Shown: positions 46,699 to 56,699, counted from the first letter of the stretch. The stretch is 64,000 nt of DNA from Alkalihalobacillus sp. AL-G (GCF_030643805.1 NZ_CP094656.1:1922001-1986000); one strand, 5' to 3'. Made by a program: numbers and translations. The notes: a model not told the origin generated them from the letters alone.

Positions 46699-47283
46699 AT
46701 GAACCTCGAAGGAAAACACATCGGCTTTGGATTGACAGGATCTCACTGTACGTACGAAGCAGTTGCTCCACAAATTCAAAGCCTTATGGACGCGGGTGCG
46801 AAAGTCACGCCATTCGTAACGTTTACAGTGAAAAATACGACAACACGTTTCGGTAAAGGGGAAGACTGGATCCGAAAAGTAGAAGAACTTACTGGAACTG
46901 AAGTAGTTGATTCGATTGTGAAAGCAGAACCATTCGGTCCAACAATACCACTCGATTGCATGGTTATAGCGCCCCTCACCGGTAATTCGATTAGTAAATT
47001 CGCCAACGCAATGACAGATTCCCCAGTACTAATGGCTGCTAAAGCTACGATGAGGAACTTGAATCCAGTCGTATTGGGGATTTCAACAAATGATGGTCTT
47101 GGTTTAAACGGGGTAAACATCATGCGATTAATGTCAGCGAAAAATATTTATTTTATTCCATACGGCCAAGACTCTCCTCAAAATAAACCCAATTCACTCG
47201 TTGCCCAAATGGATTTATTAAAAGAAACTGTTGAGGCGGCATTAGATGGTCTACAATTACAGCCTGTCTTACGAATATATTAA
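46699..47283 (+). CDS. spoVFB: Dipicolinate synthase subunit B
   Basis: Flavoprotein-like (Dfp/UbiX fold) partner of SpoVFA in dipicolinate synthesis. Motifs: GFGLTGSHCTYEAVAPQI at the N terminus, and MVIAPLTGNSISKFANAMTD with PVLMAAKATMRN. Length 194 aa. CAAGGAG precedes the ATG. Also called dpaB. The substrate comes from the asd-dapG-dapA pathway encoded just downstream. Confidence 0.95.
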   Translation: MNLEGKHIGFGLTGSHCTYEAVAPQIQSLMDAGAKVTPFVTFTVKNTTTRFGKGEDWIRKVEELTGTEVVDSIVKAEPFGPTIPLDCMVIAPLTGNSISKFANAMTDSPVLMAAKATMRNLNPVVLGISTNDGLGLNGVNIMRLMSAKNIYFIPYGQDSPQNKPNSLVAQMDLLKETVEAALDGLQLQPVLRIY

Positions 47284-47347
47284 TTATAGGGCATATCTCT
47301 ATACTCAATGTTATGGTAAAATAAATGACAATATGACTGTATAAAAT

Positions 47348-47432
47348 GGGGTTGACTCAATATAGATTCAGACGGCCACCAAGATGGGATCTCACTTTCT
47401 TTGGTAAAAGTCTGTGTCCGATGAGTCACCCC
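47348..47432 (+). promoter_or_regulatory. Structured leader element before asd
   Basis: Closed by GGGGTTGACTC (47348-47358) with GAGTCACCCC (47423-47432), one bulged base. Inside, CAGAC pairs with GTCTG, and ACCAA with TTGGT. No T-tract follows, so it is not a plain terminator. It does not carry the lysine riboswitch core. It shares its closing sequences (GGGTTGACTCAATA, GAGTCACCC) with the element before spoIIIE. Confidence 0.55.
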
Positions 47433-47481
47433 GTTCAATTGTGGATAGGGGTTTAATCGTAAGAGGAGGGACAAATTCAAA

Positions 47482-48531
47482 ATGGAAACGAGTAGTGGTT
47501 ATCATGTTGCTGTCGTCGGCGCAACCGGTGCTGTCGGACAACAGATGCTCCAAACGTTACAAGAAAGAAGTTTTCCAATTGCCTCGTTAAAGTTACTTGC
47601 GAGTGCACGTTCTGCAGGAAAAAAGATAATGTTCAATGGTTCAGAATATACGCTTGAAGAAGCTAGACCTGAATCGTTTGAAGGGGTTCAATTGGCATTG
47701 TTTTCTGCTGGAGGTTCAATTTCTAAAAAACTTGCTCCAGAGGCTGTAAAAAGAGGCGCAATCGTAGTTGACAATACGAGCGCATACCGAATGGATGGAA
47801 GAACGCCTCTAGTTGTTCCAGAGGTAAATGAAGAAGATCTGCGCAACCATAATGGGATTATTGCAAACCCGAATTGTTCTACGATTCAAATGGTCGTTGC
47901 ATTAGAACCGATTCGAAAAAAATATGGACTTAAAAAAGTAATCGTATCCACTTACCAAGCGGTTTCAGGTGCCGGTGCGAGTGCAATCAATGAATTAAAG
48001 GACCAATCACGTGCTATTTTGGATAATAAGGACTACACACCTGAAGTATTGCCAGTTGCAGGTGATGAAAAACACTACCCGATCGCTTTCAATGCGATTC
48101 CGCAGATTGATAAATTTCAAGAAAACGGCTATACGTTTGAAGAGATGAAAATGATCAATGAAACAAAGAAAATCATGCATATGGAAAAGCTTGAAGTATC
48201 CGCTACGTGTGTTCGACTTCCGGTAGAAACAGGACATTCTGAGTCTATTTACATTGAAATTGATCAAGATAATGTAAATGTTGAAGAATTGAAAAACCTG
48301 CTTAAAGATTCTCCAGGAATCGTATTAGAGGATGATCCGGCAAATCAAGTTTATCCTATGCCAGCACATTGCGTTGGAAAGCGTGACGTATTTGTCGGCC
48401 GCATAAGACAGGATCTGGATCGACCTTATGGATTCCATTTATGGGTCGTATCAGATAATTTGCTTAAAGGGGCAGCATGGAATTCAGTTCAAATCGTAGA
48501 AAGTCTAGTAAAGTTAGGAATGTTGAAATAA
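47482..48531 (+). CDS. asd: Aspartate-semialdehyde dehydrogenase
   Basis: NADPH-dependent second step of the aspartate family pathway, to lysine/DAP, threonine and methionine. The NADP motif is GATGAVGQQM at the N terminus, and the active-site Cys is in ANPNCSTIQM (about residue 130). Length 349 aa. AGAGGAGGG lies upstream of the ATG. It forms a tight operon with dapG and dapA. Confidence 0.97.
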   Translation: METSSGYHVAVVGATGAVGQQMLQTLQERSFPIASLKLLASARSAGKKIMFNGSEYTLEEARPESFEGVQLALFSAGGSISKKLAPEAVKRGAIVVDNTSAYRMDGRTPLVVPEVNEEDLRNHNGIIANPNCSTIQMVVALEPIRKKYGLKKVIVSTYQAVSGAGASAINELKDQSRAILDNKDYTPEVLPVAGDEKHYPIAFNAIPQIDKFQENGYTFEEMKMINETKKIMHMEKLEVSATCVRLPVETGHSESIYIEIDQDNVNVEELKNLLKDSPGIVLEDDPANQVYPMPAHCVGKRDVFVGRIRQDLDRPYGFHLWVVSDNLLKGAAWNSVQIVESLVKLGMLK

Positions 48532-48549
48532 GTTTAAGAAGGTGCACTC

Positions 48550-49770
48550 ATGAACATAGTTGTACAAAAATTCGGCGGGACATCTTTAAAGGATGAGGAC
48601 AGTCGCAGCAAGGCGATTGATCATGTTTTAAATGCAGTTCAAAAAGGCCAAAAAGTGGTGGTCGTCGTTTCAGCGATGGGACGTAACGGGGATCCATACG
48701 CAACTGACACCTTGTTGGGCCTGATCGGTGGGAGCCAATCGAAAGTGTCCAATCGAGAGTTGGACTTATTAATGTCATGCGGAGAAATTATTTCATCTAT
48801 CGTATTTACTGAACTTTTAAACAGTAGACAGATCAGTGCCATTTCACTAACAGGTGCTCAGGCTGGTTTCCGAACGACCAATGAGCACAATAATGCGAAA
48901 ATTATCGAAATGAATTGTGAACGTATTTATACCGCATTTGAGCAAAATGATGTCGTTGTTGTTGCTGGTTTTCAAGGACAATCTGACTCTGGAGATGTGA
49001 CAACACTCGGACGTGGCGGAAGCGACACCTCTGCTGCAGCACTCGGAGCGGCTCTTAATGCAAGTGTAATAGATATTTTTACAGATGTTGAAGGAGTAAT
49101 GACGGCAGATCCGAGAATCGTACAAGATGCACGCCCGTTGAACATCGTGTCCTATAACGAAATTTGTAACATGGCTTATCAGGGAGCAAAAGTCATTCAT
49201 CCGAGGGCGGTTGAAATTGCTATGCAAGCGAAAATCCCACTCCGGATCAGATCAACCTACAGTGATAATGAAGGGACACTTGTAACTTCATCGATTAGTG
49301 AAGAAGCAGGAAAAGACATTGAGGAACGTTTGATCACAGGGATCGCCCACGTCGCAAATATTACACAGCTCAAAGTAAATGCAAAAGACGGAGATTATGA
49401 TTTCCAGAGCAATATATTTAAGGCGATGGCTAAACAACAGATTAGCGTCGACTTTATAAATATTAGTCCTAAGGGTGTTGTATACACAATTAATGCCGAT
49501 CTAACTGACATTGCTGTTTCAACTTTGAAGGCTATTGGTTATGAACCTGAACTGCACCACCGATGCGCGAAAGTGTCAGCTGTCGGTGCAGGGATCGCAG
49601 GAACACCTGGTGTAACGGCAAAAATAGTTGAAGCCCTAGCCAAAGAGGGGATCCATATCCTCCAATCTGCAGACTCCCATACAACCATATGGGTTCTTGT
49701 GCAAGAGGACGATATGGCGAAGGCTGTAAATGCCCTTCATAAAGCCTTTGCATTGGATCGAAGTGAATAG
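48550..49770 (+). CDS. dapG: Aspartokinase I (DAP-sensitive type)
   Basis: Phosphorylates aspartate at the head of the lysine/DAP pathway. The kinase motif VQKFGGTSL is at residues 4-12, the catalytic domain covers about 1-245, and two ACT domains (about 265-400) carry feedback control. Length 406 aa. In B. subtilis this isoform is inhibited by meso-diaminopimelate; that property is inferred here from synteny with asd and dapA. Confidence 0.95.
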   Translation: MNIVVQKFGGTSLKDEDSRSKAIDHVLNAVQKGQKVVVVVSAMGRNGDPYATDTLLGLIGGSQSKVSNRELDLLMSCGEIISSIVFTELLNSRQISAISLTGAQAGFRTTNEHNNAKIIEMNCERIYTAFEQNDVVVVAGFQGQSDSGDVTTLGRGGSDTSAAALGAALNASVIDIFTDVEGVMTADPRIVQDARPLNIVSYNEICNMAYQGAKVIHPRAVEIAMQAKIPLRIRSTYSDNEGTLVTSSISEEAGKDIEERLITGIAHVANITQLKVNAKDGDYDFQSNIFKAMAKQQISVDFINISPKGVVYTINADLTDIAVSTLKAIGYEPELHHRCAKVSAVGAGIAGTPGVTAKIVEALAKEGIHILQSADSHTTIWVLVQEDDMAKAVNALHKAFALDRSE

Positions 49771-49807
49771 CAAGGCAGAAGGGATATACAAGTAAAAGGA
49801 GGAGAGA

Positions 49808-50680
49808 ATGTTGAAATTTGGTAGCGTATTAACAGCTATGGTCACACCATTTGACCACAAAGGAAATATTGATTTTACGAAAACGACAAAATTAGTTGAG
49901 TATTTGATCAAAAATGGTTCCGATGCTCTTGTAGTTGCGGGTACAACAGGAGAATCCCCTACATTAACGAAAGAAGAAAAAATCGCTCTATTCCGACACG
50001 TTGTGAAGGTAGTGGATCATAGGATCCCCGTCATCGCAGGTACCGGAAGCAATAACACCCACGCATCCATTGAGCTTACACAGAAAGCACAGGAAGCTGG
50101 TGTAGATGCAGTTATGCTCGTCGCTCCATATTACAACAAGCCTAACCAAGAAGGTATATACTTACACTTCAAAACGATTGCTGAGTCAACGGACCTGCCG
50201 GTAATGCTTTACAATATACCAGGACGTTCTGTAATCAATATGACCATTGATACGATCATTCGTCTTTCTGAGGTTTCAAATATCGTATGTGTAAAAGAAG
50301 CAAGTGGCGATCTGGATCAAATGACAGAAATTGTTACGAAGACTTCTGATGATTTCCATCTTTACAGCGGTGATGATGGATTAACGCTGCCTGTCCTCTC
50401 TATAGGAGGAGATGGCATCGTATCTGTTGCATCGCATGTTATTGGAAATGAAATGCAGGCGATGGTTTCGGATTTCAAGGAAGGTCGTATAAAGGATGCA
50501 GCCGAAAAGCACGGTAGGCTGTTACCGGTGATGCGTGAACTTTTCGCAGCACCGAGTCCTACGCCTGTGAAAACGGCACTTCAGATTCGAGGGATTGATG
50601 TTGGTGGTGTACGTTTACCACTTGTTCCTTTGAATGAACAGGAACGTGTTCGGTTATCTGCGGTGTTAAGCGAAATTTAA
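49808..50680 (+). CDS. dapA: 4-hydroxy-tetrahydrodipicolinate synthase
   Basis: Condenses pyruvate with aspartate semialdehyde. The Schiff-base Lys is in VCVKEASGD (about residue 161), and VVAGTTGESPTLTKEEK is the family signature. Length 290 aa. AAAGGAGGAG precedes the ATG. Its product feeds lysine, peptidoglycan DAP and, through SpoVFA/B, dipicolinate. Confidence 0.97.
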   Translation: MLKFGSVLTAMVTPFDHKGNIDFTKTTKLVEYLIKNGSDALVVAGTTGESPTLTKEEKIALFRHVVKVVDHRIPVIAGTGSNNTHASIELTQKAQEAGVDAVMLVAPYYNKPNQEGIYLHFKTIAESTDLPVMLYNIPGRSVINMTIDTIIRLSEVSNIVCVKEASGDLDQMTEIVTKTSDDFHLYSGDDGLTLPVLSIGGDGIVSVASHVIGNEMQAMVSDFKEGRIKDAAEKHGRLLPVMRELFAAPSPTPVKTALQIRGIDVGGVRLPLVPLNEQERVRLSAVLSEI

Positions 50681-50688
50681 TTTATAAG

Positions 50689-50756
50689 AGACTGACAATG
50701 TGACTGGCATCTTCCATGAATGATGAGATGTTGATCAATGTGTCAGTCTTTTTTTC
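50689..50756 (+). terminator. Terminator after dapA
   Basis: AGACTGACA (50689-50697) pairs with TGTCAGTCT (50741-50749), followed by TTTTTTT-type sequence. The 43-base interior can form a second stem (GCATC / GATGT). Confidence 0.82.
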
Positions 50757-50767
50757 GATTTGAAAAA

Positions 50768-50797
50768 TTGTAAATAAGGCTAATTCTTGGATAGAAT
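50768..50797 (+). promoter_or_regulatory. Candidate sigma-A promoter of tepA
   Basis: TTGTAA (50768-50773), an 18-base spacer and TAGAAT (50792-50797), about 60 bases before the tepA start. Confidence 0.45.
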
Positions 50798-50857
50798 GAA
50801 TCACAATAAGACAATACTAAAGTGAGAGTATAGCTTGTTGTGAAAGGAGCCTCACCC

Positions 50858-51637
50858 ATGAATCAGCAACCGGACCGAAACGATGCACGGGTAACACCTA
50901 GTACACCGGCGCAGCCTAGCAAACCACAAAAGCAGAATCAACCGAATAAAGACAGCGATAATCTTGTAAACAAAATACAGCAAATGGGACAGACGAACAT
51001 TCCACAAGTGGAGCAGTCCAATATCCACTGTTTGACGATTATTGGACAAATAGAAGGGCACGTACAATTACCGCCTAATAATAAGACGACTAAATATGAG
51101 CATATGATTCCCCAGCTCGTTGCAATCGAACAAAACCCGAAAATAGAAGGTGTGCTTGTCATTTTGAACACAGTAGGCGGAGATGTAGAGGCAGGCCTTG
51201 CAATTGCTGAAATGATCGCCTCCCTTTCCAAGCCGAGCGTATGTCTTGTTTTAGGCGGAGGGCATTCGATTGGAGTTCCGATCGCTGTAGCAGGAGATTA
51301 TTCATTTATCGCAGAAACCGCTACAATGACAATACATCCAGTTCGATTGACAGGCTTAGTTATCGGAGTTCCTCAATCCTTTGAATATATGGATAGAATG
51401 CAGGATCGGGTAATCAGTTTTGTTTTGCGGCATTCGAATATTGAAGAGGAAAAATTTAAAGACCTCATGCTATCAAAAGGAAACCTTACACGGGATATCG
51501 GTACGAATGTAGTTGGTGATGATGCTGTCGAATATGGACTGATCAATCAGGTAGGCGGACTTGGGATGGCAATGAAGAAATTGAACGAGTTGATCGAATC
51601 GAATAAACCTAAAGAAGAACAGGATTATGTCCAATGA
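50858..51637 (+). CDS. tepA: ClpP-like serine protease TepA (YmfB)
   Basis: A 259 aa ClpP/SppA-fold protein. A polar, Pro/Gln-rich N-terminal tail of about 45 residues precedes the protease domain; the nucleophile Ser is probably in [17 protein letters not shown] and the His in [11 protein letters not shown]. Known in B. subtilis as a translocation-enhancing protein, with later work pointing to spore proteins. AAAGGAG lies 8 bases before ATG 50858; GTG 50840 is less likely. It overlaps ylzJ by four bases. Confidence 0.92.
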   Translation: MNQQPDRNDARVTPSTPAQPSKPQKQNQPNKDSDNLVNKIQQMGQTNIPQVEQSNIHCLTIIGQIEGHVQLPPNNKTTKYEHMIPQLVAIEQNPKIEGVLVILNTVGGDVEAGLAIAEMIASLSKPSVCLVLGGGHSIGVPIAVAGDYSFIAETATMTIHPVRLTGLVIGVPQSFEYMDRMQDRVISFVLRHSNIEEEKFKDLMLSKGNLTRDIGTNVVGDDAVEYGLINQVGGLGMAMKKLNELIESNKPKEEQDYVQ

Positions 51638-51858
51638 TTTTATATACAGTCATGCCTCATGAGTTCATGTTCGAGTCTAAACTGTCCGATTATGAAAAGC
51701 AGTCGGTCATTGAATTGAACGGCGTACCTGTGATGGTCGAACGTATGGAAGACCAGAACTGCAGAATTGTGCGTATGATGAGCACGGATCCAACCCATTT
51801 TATGAATCCGAACCTTCAACCAGGAACAATCTTAAAGATGTCCTACACGTGGGAGTAA
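51634..51858 (+). CDS. ylzJ: YlzJ-like protein
   Basis: A 74 aa protein with the YlzJ pattern: [14 protein letters not shown] at the start, [20 protein letters not shown], then a short tail. The function is unknown. Its position between tepA and spoIIIE and the overlap with tepA match B. subtilis. Confidence 0.9.
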   Translation: MILYTVMPHEFMFESKLSDYEKQSVIELNGVPVMVERMEDQNCRIVRMMSTDPTHFMNPNLQPGTILKMSYTWE

Positions 51859-51886
51859 AGTCGTGCTAGTTCACTTCATTTTCGTA

Positions 51887-51895
51887 TGATATAAT
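51887..51895 (+). promoter_or_regulatory. Candidate extended -10 promoter of spoIIIE
   Basis: TGATATAAT is a perfect -10 with the extended TG. The -35 region (TAGTTC near 51867) is poor. The predicted start near 51902 lies about 11 bases before the long hairpin element, so that element would form the 5' end of the spoIIIE transcript. Confidence 0.45.
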
Positions 51896-51912
51896 TACAA
51901 TATTCAGCAGGA

Positions 51913-52035
51913 GGGTGACTCAATAGAGGCCAGACTCGCTCCGGATAAATAGGATTACTCATTTGGACAGGCTAATGTTCTTTGAGTAAGATCTATTTTG
52001 GGGTGCCTGGCTCCTTGAATGTGAGTCACCCTTTT
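51913..52035 (+). promoter_or_regulatory. Long hairpin element between ylzJ and spoIIIE
   Basis: GGGTGACTC (51913-51921) pairs with GAGTCACCC (52023-52031), followed by TTTT. Inside, GCCAG pairs with CTGGC, AATAG with CTATT and TTACTCA with TGAGTAA, so the 119-base unit folds into one long interrupted hairpin. It may terminate ylzJ transcripts, act as a leader attenuator, or be a palindromic repeat. The remaining 115 bases before spoIIIE show nothing clear. Confidence 0.6.
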
Positions 52036-52150
52036 ATAGACTTCTTATTACATATTCGTCTTTTATTTAACACATATTCATCGATAATTTACATAATCAC
52101 CCCTTACATAACATCAAGAAACTAAAATTAATGAGAGGTGAAATCGAATC

Positions 52151-54502
52151 ATGCCAAAACGAAAAAAGAAAAACAAAAAGAAATCGAGCTGGAAATCTCA
52201 ACTTTCTTTTGAGATCTTCGGCTTGTTATTGCTTGCATTAACACTGATCGCTGCTGCTGAATTCGGGAAGGTAGGCCAAGCTTTTGCAAATTTATTCCGA
52301 ATATTCGGTGGTGAGTGGTACGGAATATTATTACTAGGAGTTTTCTTTTTATCCATTTATATGATCTGGAAACGAAAGCTTCCTGCTTTTTTTACACGTC
52401 GCCTTACAGGAGCATACCTTTTCGTTTTTGGATTGCTATTGCAGAGCCATATAAAACTGTTTGAGCTATTATCAGGGAATGGGGATTGGAAGAATGCTTC
52501 TGTCATTCAAAATACGTGGGAATTGTTTGTGTTGAAGCAGGGTGGAAACCCAGCGTATGACGATCTTGGCGGGGGTATGATCGGAGCGGTCGGCTTTGCG
52601 TTTACGTATTTTTTATTTGCTGCCGAAGGGACACAGGTCATTATTTTCTTCCTTTGGATTATAGCTGTTCTGTTAATAACCGGATTATCGATGAAGGATA
52701 TTCTTGCAAAGTTCATTTTACCGGTTAAATCATTAATAATAAATACATATGAGGATTGGAAGGACCATTTACAAGGATGGAAAGATCAGAAGAAGGCTGA
52801 GAAAAAGAAAGAACGGAAATCACGAGGTCATCGAACGACAAAACAAGAGTCGGATGATAAAAATGAAGAAGGCATCGAATATTCTGAGCCGATTATTGAA
52901 GATTTCACTGAAAATGCATATCAGGAATCGTTTGAGTTTGAAGAGCTCAAGAACAATAAACAAGAAAACAAGCAAGCAGATGTACAAAAGAGCACTGAAA
53001 AGAGTCCAAAAGTGTCTAAAAGCGATAATCTGGATGTATCTTCTGGATTTTCGGTTACAGAAGTGGAAAATGAATCGTATGAGCTTCCTTCCTATGAACT
53101 TCTGGATCGTCCTGTAAAAACGGGACAGCACCGGGAACGGCAGCATGTATCAGAGAATACTAGAAAGCTTGAAAGAACCTTTGAAAGCTTCGGTGTCAAA
53201 GCAAAGGTTGTAAAGGTGCATTTAGGTCCTGCCGTAACAAAGTACGAGGTTCAGCCAGCAATCGGAGTAAAGGTGAGCAAAATCGTAAACCTGACTGATG
53301 ATCTTGCTCTTGCTTTAGCAGCCAAGGACTTACGAATCGAAGCACCTATACCTGGAAGATCAGCAATTGGGATTGAGGTACCGAACCAGGAAGTTGCAAT
53401 GGTTTCCTTAAGGGAAGTAATCGATTCGAAACGGAATGATCATGAATCAAAGCTTAGCATCGGTCTTGGTAGAGATATTTCCGGAGAACAGATTCTTACA
53501 GATTTGAGTAAGATGCCGCATTTACTTGTAGCTGGAGCTACAGGAAGCGGGAAGAGTGTTTGTATTAACGGCATCATTACCAGCATCCTGATGAAGGCTA
53601 AGCCGCATGAAGTGAAAATGATGATGATTGACCCGAAGATGGTCGAATTGAATGTATATAATGGAATCCCTCACTTATTAGCACCTGTCGTAACAGAACC
53701 GAAAAAGGCAGCTCAAGCGTTAAAACGTGTTGTTAATGAGATGGAACGTCGCTATGAACTATTTTCGCATAGTGGTACGCGGAATGTTGAGGGCTATAAC
53801 AATATGATCAAGCGTAACAACGAGGGAACCGATGCGAAACAACCGCTGCTGCCATACATTGTTGTAATCGTAGATGAATTAGCTGACTTAATGATGGTAG
53901 CATCAGGTGATGTCGAAGATGCAATTACAAGATTAGCACAAATGGCACGTGCTGCTGGAATACACTTGATCATTGCAACACAAAGACCATCTGTTGATGT
54001 TATAACGGGTGTCATTAAAGCGAATATCCCATCTAGAATTGCGTTTAGTGTGTCCTCCTCAACAGATTCACGTACGATTCTTGACATGGGTGGAGCGGAA
54101 AAGCTTTTAGGAAAAGGGGACATGCTTTTCTTCCCGATCGGTGCGAACAAGCCTACACGTGTACAAGGAGCCTTTTTATCCGATGAAGAAGTCCAGAAGG
54201 TTGTCGATTTCGTCATATCCCAGCAAAAAGCAAAATATCAGGAAGAAATGATTCCTACTGATGAACCTGAAAAAACCATTCAGGAGGTTGAGGATGACTT
54301 GTTCGATGATGCGGTCAGCTTGATTTTGGAAATGCAAACAGCATCTGTTTCAATGCTGCAACGACGGTTCCGAATCGGCTATACACGAGCAGCACGGCTT
54401 ATCGATGCGATGGAAGCAAGAGGTATCGTTGGTCCATATGAGGGAAGCAAACCGAGAGAGGTTTTAATTTCAGCACACGAAAACGATGCATCATCAAGCT
54501 AA
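52151..54502 (+). CDS. spoIIIE: DNA translocase SpoIIIE/FtsK
   Basis: Pumps the chromosome into the forespore during sporulation and clears DNA from closing septa. Four transmembrane helices lie at about 20-185, then a charged linker (about 200-330) and the FtsK motor with Walker [11 protein letters not shown] (about 459-468) and Walker [16 protein letters not shown]-terminal gamma winged-helix ([18 protein letters not shown]) reads SRS/KOPS sites. Length 783 aa. A clear terminator follows. Confidence 0.97.
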   Translation: MPKRKKKNKKKSSWKSQLSFEIFGLLLLALTLIAAAEFGKVGQAFANLFRIFGGEWYGILLLGVFFLSIYMIWKRKLPAFFTRRLTGAYLFVFGLLLQSHIKLFELLSGNGDWKNASVIQNTWELFVLKQGGNPAYDDLGGGMIGAVGFAFTYFLFAAEGTQVIIFFLWIIAVLLITGLSMKDILAKFILPVKSLIINTYEDWKDHLQGWKDQKKAEKKKERKSRGHRTTKQESDDKNEEGIEYSEPIIEDFTENAYQESFEFEELKNNKQENKQADVQKSTEKSPKVSKSDNLDVSSGFSVTEVENESYELPSYELLDRPVKTGQHRERQHVSENTRKLERTFESFGVKAKVVKVHLGPAVTKYEVQPAIGVKVSKIVNLTDDLALALAAKDLRIEAPIPGRSAIGIEVPNQEVAMVSLREVIDSKRNDHESKLSIGLGRDISGEQILTDLSKMPHLLVAGATGSGKSVCINGIITSILMKAKPHEVKMMMIDPKMVELNVYNGIPHLLAPVVTEPKKAAQALKRVVNEMERRYELFSHSGTRNVEGYNNMIKRNNEGTDAKQPLLPYIVVIVDELADLMMVASGDVEDAITRLAQMARAAGIHLIIATQRPSVDVITGVIKANIPSRIAFSVSSSTDSRTILDMGGAEKLLGKGDMLFFPIGANKPTRVQGAFLSDEEVQKVVDFVISQQKAKYQEEMIPTDEPEKTIQEVEDDLFDDAVSLILEMQTASVSMLQRRFRIGYTRAARLIDAMEARGIVGPYEGSKPREVLISAHENDASSS

Positions 54503-54547
54503 TTCAAAAATCATAAGAAGCGTTCTGTCGATCGGTTAAGTAAAATC

Positions 54548-54575
54548 GAGAGCCATTCAGGCTCTCAATTTTTTT
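54548..54575 (+). terminator. Terminator after spoIIIE
   Basis: GAGAGCC-ATTCA-GGCTCTC, then AA and a seven-T run. Confidence 0.9.
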
Positions 54576-54653
54576 GCTGAAGGCTCCTTTTTTATGACAT
54601 ACTAGTAATCTAAACGAAATAATTTTATTTTTTATGTAAAATTAGTATTTATT

Positions 54654-54685
54654 TATCATTGTAAAAATGATATAGTATTGTCGAA
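54654..54685 (+). promoter_or_regulatory. ymfC promoter region with palindrome and Spo0A box
   Basis: TATAGT (54671-54676) with TG at -15 (TGATATAGT) is a likely -10. Overlapping its upstream side is TATCATT-GTAAA-AATGATA (54654-54672), a perfect 7-bp inverted repeat suited to a dimeric repressor. Directly downstream is TTGTCGAA (54678-54685), an exact Spo0A box at the expected start point. No good -35 is seen. Confidence 0.45.
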
Positions 54686-54751
54686 TCTTGTTACATTTCA
54701 TTTACTTGAACATTACACAAATGTATACGCTTTCTAGGGGTGGGAGAACGG

Positions 54752-55474
54752 TTGACTATAAAAACAGACCATAGGTTATTATATTTACAAGTGATCGAAC
54801 ACATAAAACAGGATATAGAAGCTGGGAAATACCAAGAGGGTGAACGGCTTCCAAGCGAATTTGAACTTTCCAAGCAACTGGGAATCAGCAGAGCAACCTT
54901 GAGGGAAGCGTTACGTATTCTTGAGGATGAAAACATCGTTGTACGTCGTCACGGTGTTGGTACGTTTGTACGAGCACGAGCACTATTTTCGTCAGGTATA
55001 GAGGAATTGTTCAGTGTCACAGAAATGATTGAACGTGGAGGAAAAAAGCCTGGAACAGTTTTTTTATCATCAAACACGAGACAAGCTACAGAGGAAGAAG
55101 CAAGACGGTTCAAGCTTCATACAGAGGAATCTGTCCTTGTTGTTGAACGGGTCCGTACAGCAGATCATGTACCTGTCGTCTATTGTTTGGATCACATTCC
55201 ATCCAACCTTCTACCAATAAAACATAATCAAGAAGAATCATTGTTCAATTTGCTGGAAAAAGAGGCAAACAGAAGTGTTTTGTATGCGGTTACACACATC
55301 GAACCAATTGGTTATCATAATCGGATATCTGAAATATTAGAATGTCCACCGGAAGCTTCATTACTTGTATTGAAGCAAATGCATTATGACCAGAATGATA
55401 AACCCGTGCTTTACTCAGTCAATTATTTTCGGTCCGATACGTTTGACTTCCATGTTGTCAGACGTCGGGTGTGA
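54752..55474 (+). CDS. ymfC: GntR/HutC-family transcriptional regulator YmfC
   Basis: A 240 aa regulator with an N-terminal GntR winged helix ([20 protein letters not shown], then [19 protein letters not shown]) and a C-terminal UTRA ligand domain (about 85-240). TTG at 54752 follows GGGAG (54742-54746) and yields a length close to B. subtilis YmfC; GTG 54740 would overlap the ribosome-binding site. It lies 106 bases upstream of a nucleoside-type ABC importer, so that operon is a plausible target. The ligand is unknown. Confidence 0.9.
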   Translation: MTIKTDHRLLYLQVIEHIKQDIEAGKYQEGERLPSEFELSKQLGISRATLREALRILEDENIVVRRHGVGTFVRARALFSSGIEELFSVTEMIERGGKKPGTVFLSSNTRQATEEEARRFKLHTEESVLVVERVRTADHVPVVYCLDHIPSNLLPIKHNQEESLFNLLEKEANRSVLYAVTHIEPIGYHNRISEILECPPEASLLVLKQMHYDQNDKPVLYSVNYFRSDTFDFHVVRRRV

Positions 55475-55580
55475 TGAAAGTCAACTAATTTAAGGGGGTG
55501 TTGGGCCTAACCGTTAGTAGTCGTGTTAGAAGGGATTGCATTATACTTAAAAAAATATAACTTTTGGGGGTTTTACGAAC

Positions 55581-56681
55581 ATGAAAAAACGTTATGGTTT
55601 ATTGATGTCAATGGTTTTAGCTGCTGGTACTTTGCTAACTGCATGCGGTGGCGGAGACGATGAAGCAGGAGATACTGGAGGAAAGAAAGAGGATTCGTTT
55701 AAAGTAGCAATGGTTACAGATACTGGTGGGGTAGACGATAAGTCGTTTAACCAATCAGCATGGGAAGGTCTTAAAAAGTTTGGTGCAGACAATGATTTGA
55801 AGGAAGATGAAGGCTACACTTACCTTCAATCAAACGACCAAAGTGATTACCGCCCAAACCTTAATAACTTGATTCGTCAAGGTTATGATCTTGTATTCGG
55901 GATCGGGTTTCTTATGCAGCAGGATATTCAAGACGTAGCAATGCAACAAAAGGATGCAAAGCTTGCACTTGTTGACAGTGTTGCAGTTGGAGAAGATAAA
56001 AAGCCACTTGAAAACGTTGCAAGTATTACCTTTAAAGAGCATCAAGGCTCATTCCTAGTTGGACTAGTCGCAGGACTTCAAACTACAACGAATAAAATCG
56101 GTTTTGTCGGTGGAGTTGAAAGCGCACTGATCAAAAAGTTTGAAAACGGATTTAAAGCAGGTGTTCTTACAGCAAATCCAGACGCTGAAATTTATGTGCA
56201 ATATGCAGGGGACTTCAACGATGCTGCAAAAGGTGCAACCATCGCTTCTACACTTTACGGTAAAGGCGCAGACATCATCTACCATGCAGCAGGAGGAACT
56301 GGTGCAGGCGTATTCACTGAAGCAATCAACCGTAAGAAAAATGGTGAGGATGTTTGGGTGATCGGTGTTGACCGTGACCAGTTTGCTGAAGGTGTTTACG
56401 ATAAGGAAAAAAACAAAAGTGTAACGTTAACATCTATGGTTAAACGTGTAGATACTGCAGTATACGAAGTTTCAACTCAAACGATGGAAGGAAACTTCCC
56501 TGGTGGAGAAATTGTTGAATTCGGACTAAAGGAAGACGGGGTCGGAATTGCTCCAACAAAGGACAACGTTTCTGAAGAGGCTCTTAATACGGTTGACGAG
56601 TACAAAGAAAAGATCATCAACGGTGATGTAACTGTACCAAAGACTGATGAAGAGTTCGAAACATTCAAGAGTGAAATGTAA
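55581..56681 (+). CDS. nupN: BMP family nucleoside-binding lipoprotein
   Basis: Extracellular solute-binding lipoprotein of the BmpA/TmpC/PnrA family. The signal peptide ends in the lipobox LTAC with the lipidated C22, followed by a Gly/Asp-rich tether. The purine-nucleoside-binding fold shows VAMVTDTGGVDDKSFNQSAW and GIDRDQ-type VIGVDRDQFAEG. Length 366 aa. With the three genes after it, it corresponds to B. subtilis nupNOPQ (yufNOPQ), a guanosine importer; the symbol is by similarity. Confidence 0.9.
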   Translation: MKKRYGLLMSMVLAAGTLLTACGGGDDEAGDTGGKKEDSFKVAMVTDTGGVDDKSFNQSAWEGLKKFGADNDLKEDEGYTYLQSNDQSDYRPNLNNLIRQGYDLVFGIGFLMQQDIQDVAMQQKDAKLALVDSVAVGEDKKPLENVASITFKEHQGSFLVGLVAGLQTTTNKIGFVGGVESALIKKFENGFKAGVLTANPDAEIYVQYAGDFNDAAKGATIASTLYGKGADIIYHAAGGTGAGVFTEAINRKKNGEDVWVIGVDRDQFAEGVYDKEKNKSVTLTSMVKRVDTAVYEVSTQTMEGNFPGGEIVEFGLKEDGVGIAPTKDNVSEEALNTVDEYKEKIINGDVTVPKTDEEFETFKSEM

Positions 56682-56699
56682 CTAATTTAATTGCACATT

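Noticed and set aside
47284-47481. Lysine riboswitch before asd
   Set aside because: The gap is structured but lacks the conserved L-box core sequences and is too short for that aptamer.
53794-54216. 140-codon open frame on the - strand inside spoIIIE
   Set aside because: Antisense shadow of the FtsK motor domain; no independent coding signal.
55475-55580. Purine riboswitch before the nucleoside importer
   Set aside because: The gap does not contain the paired-loop purine aptamer; only an imperfect GTTGGGCCTAAC palindrome is seen.
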